Assembly (NCBI GenBank): GCA_002011215.1
Contig: MTML01000022.1
Location: 16,467-80,466 of the forward strand
Length of the DNA: 64,000 nt
Source of the DNA: Archaeoglobus sp. JdFR-24
GTDB taxonomy: Archaea; Halobacteriota; Archaeoglobi; Archaeoglobales; Archaeoglobaceae
Direction: 5' to 3'
Positions 1 to 7,903 of the stretch are shown piece by piece (positions within the stretch are counted from its first letter, which is position 1; the number at the start of each line of letters is the position of its first letter). The notes under the pieces were generated by a model. That model worked only from the letters and a program-made list of their open reading frames with translations, was not told the DNA's origin and made no database searches. The translations under genes and the position numbers were made by a program.

Positions 1-344
1 TCAGGAACGACTCTCGAACCCGTTGCTATTACAAGGAAATCATAATAGTGCTTTTCTTTCTCAGTTTCAACGTAATTTTCCTCTGGAACAACTCTAATCG
101 CCCTTTCAATTCTCAGATCGATCATGGGATCTAAAAGATACTTTATTTCCTTGAAAAGCTCCGACTCTTCCATTCGATTGAATATCATGTACAGCAGGCC
201 GGGCTCATAGAGCTGTTTGTCCCTTTCAGAAATGAGCGTGATCTTAACTTCATCATTCTTAATTTCTTCCCTGAGTTTGTCCGCAAGATAATTAGATACG
301 AGTGTTCCACCAACACCTCCACCAATCACGAGAATTTTTTTCAC
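1..344 (-). CDS. FAD-dependent pyridine nucleotide-disulfide / sulfide:quinone-type oxidoreductase (partial, runs off window)
   Basis: The visible N-terminus begins VKKILVIGGGVGGT, a Rossmann dinucleotide-binding loop (GGGVGG) typical of FAD/NAD(P) oxidoreductases. About 40 residues later comes YEPGLLYM, and at the window edge an ATGSR motif, the second FAD-contact motif of this superfamily. The order and the YEPGLL segment resemble sulfide:quinone oxidoreductases and type II NADH dehydrogenases, but the diagnostic cysteines lie outside the window. The start is GTG, preceded by GGTGA in the right place. It is the last visible gene of a leftward operon after a TusA-like sulfur carrier and a DsrE-like protein, 24 bases downstream of the former. 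This suggests a role in sulfur redox chemistry; that is inference from context. Confidence 0.75.
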   Translation of the reverse strand, partial: MKKILVIGGGVGGTLVSNYLADKLREEIKNDEVKITLISERDKQLYEPGLLYMIFNRMEESELFKEIKYLLDPMIDLRIERAIRVVPEENYVETEKEKHYYDFLVIATGSRVVP

Positions 345-368
345 AATATCACCTAAAAAAATAAAATT

Positions 369-614
369 TTATTTAATTTTTTTAACAATAATCCTCCAGT
401 AACTATCCTCCTGCACAACACCGATGAGTCCATGACCGGCTTTTTCGACCCATTCCGGAATGTCTTTTGCCGAACTCGCATCACTTGATAGAACCTCGAT
501 CACTTTCCCGACTTCCGCATCTTTGATCGTCTTAACAAGTTCCATGAGCGGTCCAGGGCAAAAGCTACCTCTTGCGTCTACAACTATGTCAGCTTTAATT
601 TCCTCAGCTTTCAC
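369..614 (-). CDS. TusA/SirA-family sulfur carrier protein
   Basis: An 81-residue protein with the family signature near the N-terminus: DARGSFCPGPLMEL, where the cysteine of CPGP is the persulfide-carrying residue in characterised TusA proteins. The remainder matches the two-layer alpha/beta fold length (about 75-80 residues) and ends in basic residues. It lies 9 bases downstream of a DsrE-like gene and upstream of an FAD oxidoreductase. This grouping (DsrE, TusA, flavoprotein) is common in sulfur-metabolising microbes and points to relay of sulfane sulfur between proteins rather than tRNA thiolation. The exact acceptor cannot be read from the sequence. Confidence 0.88.
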   Translation of the reverse strand: MKAEEIKADIVVDARGSFCPGPLMELVKTIKDAEVGKVIEVLSSDASSAKDIPEWVEKAGHGLIGVVQEDSYWRIIVKKIK

Positions 615-623
615 GCCATCACC

Positions 624-1016
624 TCAGATGAAAAGCACCTGTGCTCCTTCAATCATTCCGAGGAATGTCGTTACACCGAGAACATCATCAAAAAGGTCAA
701 CGAACTCATCAATTTTCAGACCAAGCATGTCCATAACCATCCCACAAGCGTAAAGTTTCAGATTTCCCGTTTCCTTTGCCTGTCTGAATGTTTCAACGAA
801 AAGTGGCACATTTGACTGTAACATTCCCTTCCCAAGATCTCCTGATGTTTTCCATGCTTTATTCTCCACCACATCCTTTTTAAAGGCCATCAGACCATCC
901 ATGGTGGCGAACACAAGCACTTCAGTTCCTAAAGTTGAAGCTATGCTCCCGATAATACTCGCAGCCTGCAATTTTTCAAGTTCTCCGCTTGCAAGAACCA
1001 GAGCAAGTTTTCCCAT
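624..1016 (-). CDS. DsrE-like family protein
   Basis: A 130-residue protein starting MGKLALVLASGEL, then a repeated alpha/beta pattern with a conserved cysteine in LKLYACGMVMDMLG (about residue 94). That position matches the sulfur-binding cysteine of DsrE/YchN-like proteins. No signal peptide or membrane segment is seen. It is the first gene of the leftward operon with a TusA-like carrier, preceded by a strong GAGGTGAT ribosome site and a TATA element at 1051-1060. The likely role is a soluble sulfurtransferase or sulfur-carrier partner of the following TusA-like protein. The family is clear and the biochemical role is inferred. Confidence 0.82.
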   Translation of the reverse strand: MGKLALVLASGELEKLQAASIIGSIASTLGTEVLVFATMDGLMAFKKDVVENKAWKTSGDLGKGMLQSNVPLFVETFRQAKETGNLKLYACGMVMDMLGLKIDEFVDLFDDVLGVTTFLGMIEGAQVLFI

Positions 1017-1021
1017 TTTAC

Positions 1022-1060
1022 ATCACCTCTGGATCCATATTAAGATACACCTATATAAGT
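1022..1060 (-). promoter_or_regulatory. Promoter and ribosome site of the DsrE/TusA operon
   Basis: Reading leftward, an archaeal TATA element (ACTTATATAG, 1051-1060) is followed by a short leader containing GAGGTGAT (1022-1029), five bases before the ATG of the DsrE-like gene. The predicted transcript start is near 1030, so the leader is very short. Confidence 0.6.
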
Positions 1061-1225
1061 TTTTCTTGGTTTTTTAAAAAACCATCAAAACTAATTTTAA
1101 GTTAAAAACATAAGCGTGATGAACCCAAGACATATTGCCGAAGTGAGCTTTCATTTACAGGATGCTGCACCTAAAAAAACACTGATAGAAAACTCAAAAT
1201 ACATGTATTCCAAAACATTGAAGAA

Positions 1226-3595
1226 ATGAAGGAAAGACTTAAGGGGTGGCTCCTTGATGCAGATTATATCACCATTGATGGTAAAGCAGTTGTAAGGCTC
1301 TGGTGTAAGGACGAAATGGGTATTTTCACAGCATATGATTTTTCCTTTAAACCTTATTTTTATGTTATAAAGGATGACGACTTTAAAAAAGAAGAGCTGA
1401 TGATCAAAATACATACAAAAAATGAGATCATGTCTCCCTTAAAAATAGAAGAGTCAGAAATGAAGATTTTTGGCAGAGAGGTTGAGGTGTTCAAAGTTTA
1501 TGCTCAACACCCCCAGCACGTCCCAAAACTCAGAGAGACAATCTCACAGTTTGCCAAAGTGAGAGAGGCAGACATTCCTTTTGTGTACAGATATCTGATA
1601 GACAAAGACCTAGCGTGCATGGATATGGTTAACATCGACGCAGAGCAAGCAACGATCGGTAGAAACACCAGAGAGTACAAGATCACCAGTATCGAGAGAG
1701 AAGACGCAGAGGGTTATCCTGAGCTATCTGTTCTTGCATTCGATTGCGAGATGCTCGCCGAGATGGGCATGCCAGATCCTGAAAAAGACCCGATTATTGT
1801 GATCGCAGTAAAATCCGGAGATTATGAGAACATAATAAATGGTGACAATGAAAGAGAGATCATAAATGAATTTGTGAGCATCCTGAAGAAAATCGATCCT
1901 GATATAATCGTTGGATACAACCAGGATAATTTTGACTGGCCATACATAAAAAAAAGGGCTGCAAGATATGGTATAAAGCTCGACATTGGAAGAGATGGCA
2001 GTGAATTGAGTATTAAAGGTGGAAGACCGAGAATCCCTGGCAGACTTAACGTTGATCTTTACGATATTGCCATGAGAACGATAGATGTAAAAATAAAGAA
2101 ACTCGAGAACGTTGCAGAATACTTGGGCAGAAAAATTGATCTTGCAGACATTGAGGCAAAAGATATAGCGAAAAACTGGAAAAGCGGGAACAGAGATGCC
2201 GTTATAAAATATTCAAGACAGGATGTTCTCCACACATATTTTATAGCAGAAGAACTGCTCCCAATGCACTATGAACTTTCAAGAATGATAAGAATACCCC
2301 TCGACGATGTCACCAGGATGGGGAGGGGAAAGCAGGTTGACTGGTTACTCCTGAGCGAGGCTTACAAACTCGGTGAACTTGCACCAAACCCCGGTGAGCG
2401 TGCTGAACCCTATGAGGGAGCATTTGTTCTCGAACCGGCAAGAGGGTTGCATGAGAATGTTGCATGTCTCGACTTCGCATCGATGTATCCCTCCATAATG
2501 ATTTCCTTCAACATAAGCCCAGATACCCTCTCCAGTAGAGACTGTGATTGTTATGTAGCCCCTGAAGTTGGACATAAGTTCGTTAAAAGCCCGGACGGGT
2601 TTTTCAAGAGAATCCTCAGGATGCTTATTGAAAGAAGAACCAAGCTGAAGAAACAGATGAAAGAGCTCAGCCACAACACACCTGAATACCTCCTTCTTAA
2701 CATAAAGCAGGCAACACTGAAAATCCTGACCAATTCGTTTTACGGTTACACGGGCTGGAATATGGCAAGATGGTATTGCAGGGAGTGTGCAGAGGCTACG
2801 ACCGCATGGGGTAGACATTTCATTAAAACATCCGCTAAAATAGCTGAGGAGATGGGATTTAAAGTTCTTTACGGAGATACAGATTCAATATTTGTTAAAA
2901 TGGATAATCTTGATCTTCCTCAGCTAAAAGAGAGGGTTGTAAAGCTCATCGAAAAACTTTCCTTAGAGCTTCCAATTCAGATAGAAATTGACGAACTCTA
3001 CAGAACCGTCTTCTTTGTGGAGAAAAAGAGGTATGCCGGTTTAACAGAGGATGATAGAGTTATCGTTAAGGGTCTTGAAGTTAGAAGAGGAGACTGGTGT
3101 GAACTTGCCAAGAAAGTTCAGAACAGAGTGATAGAGACCATACTTCGAGAAAAAGACCCAGAAAAGGCTGCAGAGATAGTTAGAGAAGTTATTGAGAGGA
3201 TAAAAAGAGGAGAGTACAGTATTGACGAGTATATCATATACAAAAGCCTTACACGAAGACCTTCCAAATACGAAAGCATCCAGGCACATGTTAAGGCTGC
3301 AATGAAGGCTGAAAAGAAAGGGATAATTTATTCGATAGGTTCAAAGGTAGGATATATCGTAACAAAGGGAGCTGGCAATGTTGGAGACAGAGCAATACCC
3401 TCAGACCTCATAGAAAGTTTTGACGGAGAGCTAATCAGAGACGAGGATGGAAATATTTATAGAATTGACAAGGATTACTACATAGATCACCAGATCATAC
3501 CTTCGGTTATGAGAATGCTCGAAAGATTCGGTTACTCTGACAACCAGATAAAAGGCAAAGCGGAGCAACAAACACTTGATTCCTTTTTCTCATAA
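1226..3595 (+). CDS. polB: DNA polymerase family B (replicative, PolB1 type)
   Basis: 789 residues, the normal length for archaeal family-B polymerases, with no intein. The order is: N-terminal domain; 3'-5' exonuclease motif I (AFDCEM, Asp173/Glu175); exo II (GYNQDNFDWPY, about 230); exo III (YSRQDVLHTY, about 331); polymerase motif A (DFASMYPSIM, about 415); motif B (KILTNSFYGYTG, about 500); and motif C (YGDTDSIF, Asp551/Asp553). The last residues, QQTLDSFFS, form a textbook PCNA-interacting box, which ties the enzyme to the sliding clamp. All catalytic acidic residues are present, so a proofreading replicative polymerase is predicted. The ATG at 1226 was chosen because an upstream ATG at 1203 is out of frame. 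No clear ribosome site precedes it. Confidence 0.97.
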   Translation: MKERLKGWLLDADYITIDGKAVVRLWCKDEMGIFTAYDFSFKPYFYVIKDDDFKKEELMIKIHTKNEIMSPLKIEESEMKIFGREVEVFKVYAQHPQHVPKLRETISQFAKVREADIPFVYRYLIDKDLACMDMVNIDAEQATIGRNTREYKITSIEREDAEGYPELSVLAFDCEMLAEMGMPDPEKDPIIVIAVKSGDYENIINGDNEREIINEFVSILKKIDPDIIVGYNQDNFDWPYIKKRAARYGIKLDIGRDGSELSIKGGRPRIPGRLNVDLYDIAMRTIDVKIKKLENVAEYLGRKIDLADIEAKDIAKNWKSGNRDAVIKYSRQDVLHTYFIAEELLPMHYELSRMIRIPLDDVTRMGRGKQVDWLLLSEAYKLGELAPNPGERAEPYEGAFVLEPARGLHENVACLDFASMYPSIMISFNISPDTLSSRDCDCYVAPEVGHKFVKSPDGFFKRILRMLIERRTKLKKQMKELSHNTPEYLLLNIKQATLKILTNSFYGYTGWNMARWYCRECAEATTAWGRHFIKTSAKIAEEMGFKVLYGDTDSIFVKMDNLDLPQLKERVVKLIEKLSLELPIQIEIDELYRTVFFVEKKRYAGLTEDDRVIVKGLEVRRGDWCELAKKVQNRVIETILREKDPEKAAEIVREVIERIKRGEYSIDEYIIYKSLTRRPSKYESIQAHVKAAMKAEKKGIIYSIGSKVGYIVTKGAGNVGDRAIPSDLIESFDGELIRDEDGNIYRIDKDYYIDHQIIPSVMRMLERFGYSDNQIKGKAEQQTLDSFFS

Positions 3596-3647
3596 CAACA
3601 GTAGAAAACAAGTAGTAGATTGTATATTGTAGGTGGTAGGTGGTAGA

Positions 3648-3848
3648 ATGTACATTGTGTTCAGATGCAGAAAGTGTGGAAGATACCTTTACAGCAGCAC
3701 AGACAAAAAAACCAGAAAATGTACATGCTATTACACCAACAAAATTGAGAGAGTTAGGGTTGTTGCACGAACTGATGATGAGAGAATAGCAGCAGAAATC
3801 GTAAGACAGAAACAGGGCAGTGGAACTGGTTTCAGAGCTCTTGGGTGA
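3648..3848 (+). CDS. Small archaeal zinc-ribbon protein (DUF1922-like)
   Basis: 66 residues starting MYIVFRCRKCGRYLYS and followed by KTRKCTCYY. The two cysteine pairs (CRKC, CTC) form a rubredoxin-like zinc knuckle, and the rest is basic with an arginine-rich helix. It resembles the DUF1922 family of short archaeal zinc-ribbon proteins, whose function is unknown; nucleic-acid binding is a guess from charge and fold. A GTG at 3633 could extend the frame, but the GGTGGT ribosome site at 3639-3644 lies inside that extension and fits only the ATG at 3648. It follows polB by 50 bases on the same strand. Confidence 0.75.
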   Translation: MYIVFRCRKCGRYLYSSTDKKTRKCTCYYTNKIERVRVVARTDDERIAAEIVRQKQGSGTGFRALG

Positions 3849-3949
3849 AGTGAGACAATATAAAATGGTTAGGTTAAAGAGTTAAACGGGTTAAAGTTAA
3901 ATCTGAATTAAACTGAGCAAATATATTTAAGGGGCAGGATGGTGATACT

Positions 3950-4345
3950 ATTTACAAATTTGAGATTGAAGTGTGGTTTAGAGATGTTGATTCTTTCGGA
4001 CATGTGAATAATGCGGCCTTTTGCAGCTATCTTGAGACTGCACGTTTCAAGTATTTCAAAGACAGACTTGGATCTTTCGATGATGCCAGATTTGTTCTTG
4101 CGAGAGCTGAAATAGACTATATATCACCACTGGGACTGGAAGAGACGGCTGTGGTTGAAATGTGGACTGGAGATATTGGAAACTCGAGCTGGGAGTTTTT
4201 ATATAAAATAGTTGAGAAAGAATCTTCAAGAGATATTTTGAATGCGAGAACCGTTCAGGTATGGTATGATCTCGAAAAAATGAGAAGTGTCCCGATCCCG
4301 GATAACATCAGGGAAATTCTGGAGAAGGACAGAATCAAATTATAA
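3950..4345 (+). CDS. Acyl-CoA thioesterase, 4HBT hotdog-fold family
   Basis: The core reads WFRDVDSFGHVNNAAFCSYLE, the signature of 4-hydroxybenzoyl-CoA thioesterase/YbgC-like enzymes: the catalytic Asp within D-x-D-x-x-GHVNN, then the long central helix. Total length is about 131 residues, normal for the family, and the enzyme should be a cytoplasmic homomultimer that hydrolyses acyl-CoA. The first standard start codon is GTG at 3971, but it would cut off most of the first beta strand. The frame is open upstream and reads IYKFEIEV, beginning with ATT at 3950, just after GGTGAT at 3941-3946. I therefore place the start at ATT 3950; a GTG start at 3971 remains possible. A TATA-like element lies at about 3919-3929. 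Confidence 0.78.
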   Translation: MYKFEIEVWFRDVDSFGHVNNAAFCSYLETARFKYFKDRLGSFDDARFVLARAEIDYISPLGLEETAVVEMWTGDIGNSSWEFLYKIVEKESSRDILNARTVQVWYDLEKMRSVPIPDNIREILEKDRIKL

Positions 4346-4624
4346 TCAGTTATGATGAATCCTTCAGCAACATTGAACCCTGTACAACAATCTTTGGGAG
4401 CTTATAAGCAAGCTCTTCTATGACAGACTTTAACCCATCCAAAAGTCCGATAACACTAAACATTAAATATTACAGCTTTAAATCAAAGACTCTGAATAAT
4501 TCTCTGGAAAACAAAACTTTGAAGAAGGCTGAAATGTCAACAGGTGTAGAGACTTTTATTGCTTGCATACCTCAAGTTAAAAACTTATTTTTTAATAACT
4601 CCCCGAATCATTCAGTCTTTTTAC

Positions 4625-4680
4625 ATTCGAACTACTTCGAATATTCGAACTACACTTTACATTCAATCGTATTCGAATCA
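4625..4680. repeat. Cluster of TTCGAA palindromic elements
   Basis: ATTCGAACTAC occurs at 4625-4635 and again at 4643-4653. Between and overlapping them is a perfect 14-base palindrome, TTCGAATATTCGAA (4636-4649). Another ATTCGAATCA is at 4671-4680. The spacing and symmetry look like binding sites for a dimeric regulator. They lie 30-85 bases upstream of the TATA element at 4708. Confidence 0.6.
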
Positions 4681-4705
4681 CTTGGATTTATTTGAATAGT
4701 AAAAG

Positions 4706-4760
4706 AGTATATAAAAAATTATATAGAGAAATGATGAGAGAGATAAAAAGACAGGAGGTG
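4706..4760 (+). promoter_or_regulatory. TATA element and ribosome site of the decayed secreted-protein gene
   Basis: TATATAAAA at 4708-4716 is a near-consensus archaeal TATA box. AGGAGGTGA at 4753-4761 is a near-perfect ribosome site, 7 bases before a GTG codon. Both signals look functional although the gene behind them is broken. Confidence 0.55.
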
Positions 4761-4768
4761 AAAAATTC

Positions 4769-4985
4769 GTGAAGAAGGTGTGGATTGTTAGATTTTTGTT
4801 GCCTGTAATGTTGATAATGACAGGAAGTTTTGCAGCGAAATCGTGTTAATTATTATGAGCTTCCTGTCAAAAAAACTTATACTGCAACTTCAGGAAGTTA
4901 CTGGCATGTTATGAGCCACTGAGGAGATTATCCTCTTGAGCATAGTTCACCAACCACATATCAGACAAAGAGTGGTTTATATTAG
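4769..4985 (+). pseudogene. Decayed secreted-protein gene (signal peptide followed by frameshift and stop)
   Basis: From GTG 4769 the frame encodes VKKVWIVRFLLPVMLIMTG then SFAAKSC, a typical signal peptide (basic start, hydrophobic core, SFAA cleavage region), and stops at 4847. One base over, the frame continues as YYELPVKKTYTATSGSYW, meets TGA at 4920, and continues GDYPLEHSSPTTYQTKSGLY to a TAG at 4983. The continuing amino-acid sense across the frameshift and the stop suggests an exported protein that has been lost. No known family is recognised. A sequencing error could mimic the frameshift but would have to coincide with the in-frame TGA. Confidence 0.5.
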
Positions 4986-5115
4986 CCCTTCTCTCAACGA
5001 CTTTAACACCTTTCTTGGTTTAAACTTAAAACTCATCATTTATATGGGTGTTAACATATCTGGTTTTATACATCAACAAATCCTCCGTAACCCAATAATT
5101 CAGAAATGATCAGAC

Positions 5116-5925
5116 TTATTCCGAGAGTTTTGTAATAATCCCGTTTTTCCTTGCCCTTTTCAGCGCCAATTCTGAAATAAAGACTCCGGCCATGATATAT
5201 GCTATACAGAGAGCATAGCCAATCAACAGAGGATTCGAGTATGTAGATGGAAAACCGTAAAAAGTTCTGAAAAACTCAAGAAAGTGTGTAACAGGAATTA
5301 AGAGTGATATCATCCTGACCCATTCAGGCAAAACCGAGATTGGGTAGTATATCCCACAGATCAGCATAATCATAGCAGTAAGAGTCCATGCAGCAATTTC
5401 AGCTCTTCTGCCAAAGACAAGAAGAAGTATGCAGGCACTCATACCTATGAGCATGGCAGTCGTAAAAAGTCCAAACAAGAAGAGGATCAGATCAAAAAAG
5501 GGAACCTTTGTAAGGTTAAAATTGAAAAGGCGTATGCTGAAAAAAGAGAGGATAACAAAAGCAACAAATCCTCTAAGAATTCCCACAAACCATGTCCCCA
5601 TGACCATATGGTAAAAAGTAACTGGAGAAGCGAATGTGTATTTCAGGCTCTTGCTCCAGACATCAAATAAAAGAACATACGTTACATCAAGCTGAGCGAG
5701 TTGTATTACACTCAAAGAGACTGCCCCCACCATAATAAAAGCCAATTTGTTCTCATCCAGTTCGAGATAACCACCCATCAAACCAACTGAGAAGAGACTT
5801 ACAAGTGGCCAAAACAGCATTTCGAAAATTGTGAAAAAATTTCTTTTAGTCATTATCAGGTTTTTGTAGGAAAATGCCAGTGTTTTTCTAATCTCTTTTT
5901 GCAAGCTCGACAAAAACATCTTCAA
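5116..5925 (-). CDS. ABC-2 type transporter permease
   Basis: 269 residues with six hydrophobic segments and the ABC-2 membrane signature (CGIYYPISVLPEWVRMIS, with the conserved P near the last helices). These permeases usually export drugs, polysaccharides or lipids. The gene overlaps the end of the preceding ATPase gene by 38 bases, so the two are translationally coupled. The start is TTG at 5925, six bases after GGAGGAGG (5932-5939, leftward); an ATG two codons later lies 12 bases from it. Together the two genes form a simple exporter; substrate unknown. Confidence 0.88.
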   Translation of the reverse strand: MKMFLSSLQKEIRKTLAFSYKNLIMTKRNFFTIFEMLFWPLVSLFSVGLMGGYLELDENKLAFIMVGAVSLSVIQLAQLDVTYVLLFDVWSKSLKYTFASPVTFYHMVMGTWFVGILRGFVAFVILSFFSIRLFNFNLTKVPFFDLILFLFGLFTTAMLIGMSACILLLVFGRRAEIAAWTLTAMIMLICGIYYPISVLPEWVRMISLLIPVTHFLEFFRTFYGFPSTYSNPLLIGYALCIAYIMAGVFISELALKRARKNGIITKLSE

Positions 5926-6814
5926 GATTCGCCTCCTCCATACTAATTTTTTTGATATATCTGTAGACGGGGCTTAGCAGATTCAAAACATCTTTAATTC
6001 TTTTCTCAGCATCATCAACCAGGATTGTTAACCGCTCTCCTTTTAAATCAACTCCAATAACACCTTCTACACTTAATTTAGGTAACTTTACACCAGAGCT
6101 CAATTCGATAATTATTTTATCTCTTGCCCCAATAATTTTTTTTAACTCTTTCTGTGTACCTGTAGCAACTATTCTTCCATGATTCAGGAAGGCAATTTTA
6201 TCACAGAGCTGTTCAGCTTCAGACATATAATGGGTTGTCAGAACTGTTGTTATGTTGTATTCTTCATGGATCTCAAGAATCTTTTTTCTTATTCTCCTTG
6301 CCACATCCGGATCCAGCCCGGTTGTGGGTTCATCAAGAAAAACGAGTTCTGGATCATTTATGAATGCTTTTGCAAGACTCAATTTCTGCTTGTTTCCAGT
6401 AGAGAGTTCTTCAAATTCAACATTCCTGTACTGAGACAGATCAAACATCTCTATAAGCTCTTCAATTTTACTCTTATTGCTCATACCATAAGCCATGGAG
6501 AAAAATCTCAGGCATTCGTAAACCGTCAGACTCCAGGGGAGGTTTGGACTGCCACTCGTCATATTAATTCGCTCTCTGATTTTGTTAGTGTCCTTGAGGG
6601 CATCCAAGCCCAGTATTTTCACAGTTCCCCTATCTGGAATAAGCAGTGTGGATAAGATAGAGATAAGGGTTGTTTTTCCTGCTGCATTTGGGCCCAGAAT
6701 ACCAAAAACCTGTCCACTCTCTATTTCCAGACTTAAATCTTTCAAAGCAAAGTTCTTCCCCCCAAAGAAGGATTTATACACCATCCATACGTTTTTACAC
6801 TCAACAGCAAACAC
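5888..6814 (-). CDS. ABC transporter ATP-binding protein (ABC-2 exporter partner)
   Basis: 308 residues. Walker A is GILGPNAAGKTTL (about 38-50), the signature is ELSTGNKQKLSLAKAF (about 135), Walker B is LVFLDEPTTGLDPD, and the switch histidine is in TTHYMSE. The C-terminal 80 residues form the extension typical of DrrA/NatA-like drug or sodium exporter ATPases. The signature reads LSTGNKQKL rather than LSGGQ, a variant common in this subfamily. The start is GTG (MFAVECKNVWMVYK). No good ribosome site is seen, but a TATA-like element about 25 bases upstream suggests a nearly leaderless message. It heads the two-gene operon with the permease. Confidence 0.92.
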   Translation of the reverse strand: MFAVECKNVWMVYKSFFGGKNFALKDLSLEIESGQVFGILGPNAAGKTTLISILSTLLIPDRGTVKILGLDALKDTNKIRERINMTSGSPNLPWSLTVYECLRFFSMAYGMSNKSKIEELIEMFDLSQYRNVEFEELSTGNKQKLSLAKAFINDPELVFLDEPTTGLDPDVARRIRKKILEIHEEYNITTVLTTHYMSEAEQLCDKIAFLNHGRIVATGTQKELKKIIGARDKIIIELSSGVKLPKLSVEGVIGVDLKGERLTILVDDAEKRIKDVLNLLSPVYRYIKKISMEEANLEDVFVELAKRD

Positions 6815-6901
6815 AAATCTTCATTCACTTCTGATTATTTAAGCGATATGCATTCTGAGGTTTTCGAAAAAAAAATAAACTAGTAAGACTCTGGCAGAAC
6901 C

Positions 6902-7903
6902 ATGATTGAGATTCTGTTCATCATTACAGTCATAGTTTCTATCTACATGGCTTGGAACATAGGAGCAAATGATGCTGCCAATTCAATGGCCACATCTTAT
7001 GGAAGCGGTGCCCTGACTCTAAAACAAATCATTGTCATAGCAGGTATTCTTGAGTTCTGTGGAGCTTTCTTTTTTGGAAGTCGTGTGACCCATACGATAG
7101 GCAAAGGAATTGTCCCGATCAACCTTCTCGATCCCCATATCATCGCTATAGGGGCTTTATCAGCCATATTTTCTGCCGGGCTCTGGATCACTATAGCAAC
7201 CTACTACCACCTGCCAGTATCAACATCACATTCCATTGTAGGATCCATGCTTGGGTTTGGTCTTGCTGCAGTTTCTGAGAACCTCCTTAAATTTGAACAG
7301 ATAAGATGGGGTATATTATCTAAAATCGCTCTGAGCTGGATAATATCTCCAGTAGCCGGTGCTGTTATGGCTTTTGTAATCTTTTCAATCATCAGATTTT
7401 TTATTCTCTCGAATATGGATATCGATAGGGCTGAAAAAATTTTTAGATACCTACAGGTTATCACAGCATGCTACGTTGCATTTGCACATGGAAGTAATGA
7501 TGTTGCCAATGCCGTTGGGCCCGTCTCAGCAACCTTTGGTTTTACAGAGGCCCCCTCATGGATACTTGCACTTGGTGGCTTAGGTATCGCAATCGGTATA
7601 GCGACGTGGGGTTACAGAGTTATTGAGACGGTTGGTAAAAAGATCACTGAACTTACACCCACAAGAGGTTTTTCAGCAGAATTTTCCACAGCAACAACAG
7701 TCCTTGCAGCTTCATATTTTGGTATGCCTGTTTCAACAACACATACACTGGTTGGGAGCGTTCTTGGAGTTGGATTCGCCGGTGGTCTGGCAAGTGTAGA
7801 TCTGAGTGTAGTAAAAAGAATTATCTACTCGTGGATTCTTACTATTCCAATAGCGGCAGGTTTAACAATCTCGATATATACTGTACTGGTGGTGTTGCTA
7901 TGA
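6902..7903 (+). CDS. pit: Inorganic phosphate transporter, PiT family
   Basis: 333 residues, strongly hydrophobic with about 10 predicted membrane helices. The duplicated PiT signature is present in both halves: [19 protein letters not shown] near residue 21 and [14 protein letters not shown] near 197. Internal paired segments ([12 protein letters not shown] and [12 protein letters not shown]) show the inverted repeat of the family. It should carry phosphate with a cation across the cytoplasmic membrane. It overlaps the next gene (DUF47/PhoU-like) through an ATGA junction at 7900-7903, the arrangement usually seen for low-affinity phosphate uptake systems. Confidence 0.93.
   Translation: MIEILFIITVIVSIYMAWNIGANDAANSMATSYGSGALTLKQIIVIAGILEFCGAFFFGSRVTHTIGKGIVPINLLDPHIIAIGALSAIFSAGLWITIATYYHLPVSTSHSIVGSMLGFGLAAVSENLLKFEQIRWGILSKIALSWIISPVAGAVMAFVIFSIIRFFILSNMDIDRAEKIFRYLQVITACYVAFAHGSNDVANAVGPVSATFGFTEAPSWILALGGLGIAIGIATWGYRVIETVGKKITELTPTRGFSAEFSTATTVLAASYFGMPVSTTHTLVGSVLGVGFAGGLASVDLSVVKRIIYSWILTIPIAAGLTISIYTVLVVLL

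Larger units (their letters stand above)
4346..4768. other. AT-rich non-coding region with TTCGAA elements and a promoter
   Basis: No convincing gene lies here. A 91-codon open frame at 4420-4695 has biased, low-complexity composition and no ribosome site. The stretch carries a cluster of TTCGAA elements (4625-4680) and, at its right end, a TATA element and a strong ribosome site serving the broken secreted-protein gene that follows. Confidence 0.6.

Noticed and set aside
2345..2818. 157-codon leftward open frame opposite polB
   Set aside because: Antisense to polymerase motifs A and B; no independent start signals.
4420..4695. 91-codon open frame between the thioesterase and the decayed secreted-protein gene
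   Set aside because: Low-complexity composition rich in Asn, Ser and Lys, no ribosome site, and it runs through the TTCGAA repeat cluster.
4920..4922. In-frame TGA as a possible selenocysteine codon in the decayed secreted-protein gene
   Set aside because: A separate frameshift upstream already breaks the gene, and no selenocysteine insertion element was seen.
6179..6655. 158-codon rightward open frame opposite the ABC ATPase
   Set aside because: Antisense to Walker A, signature and Walker B codons of the real gene.
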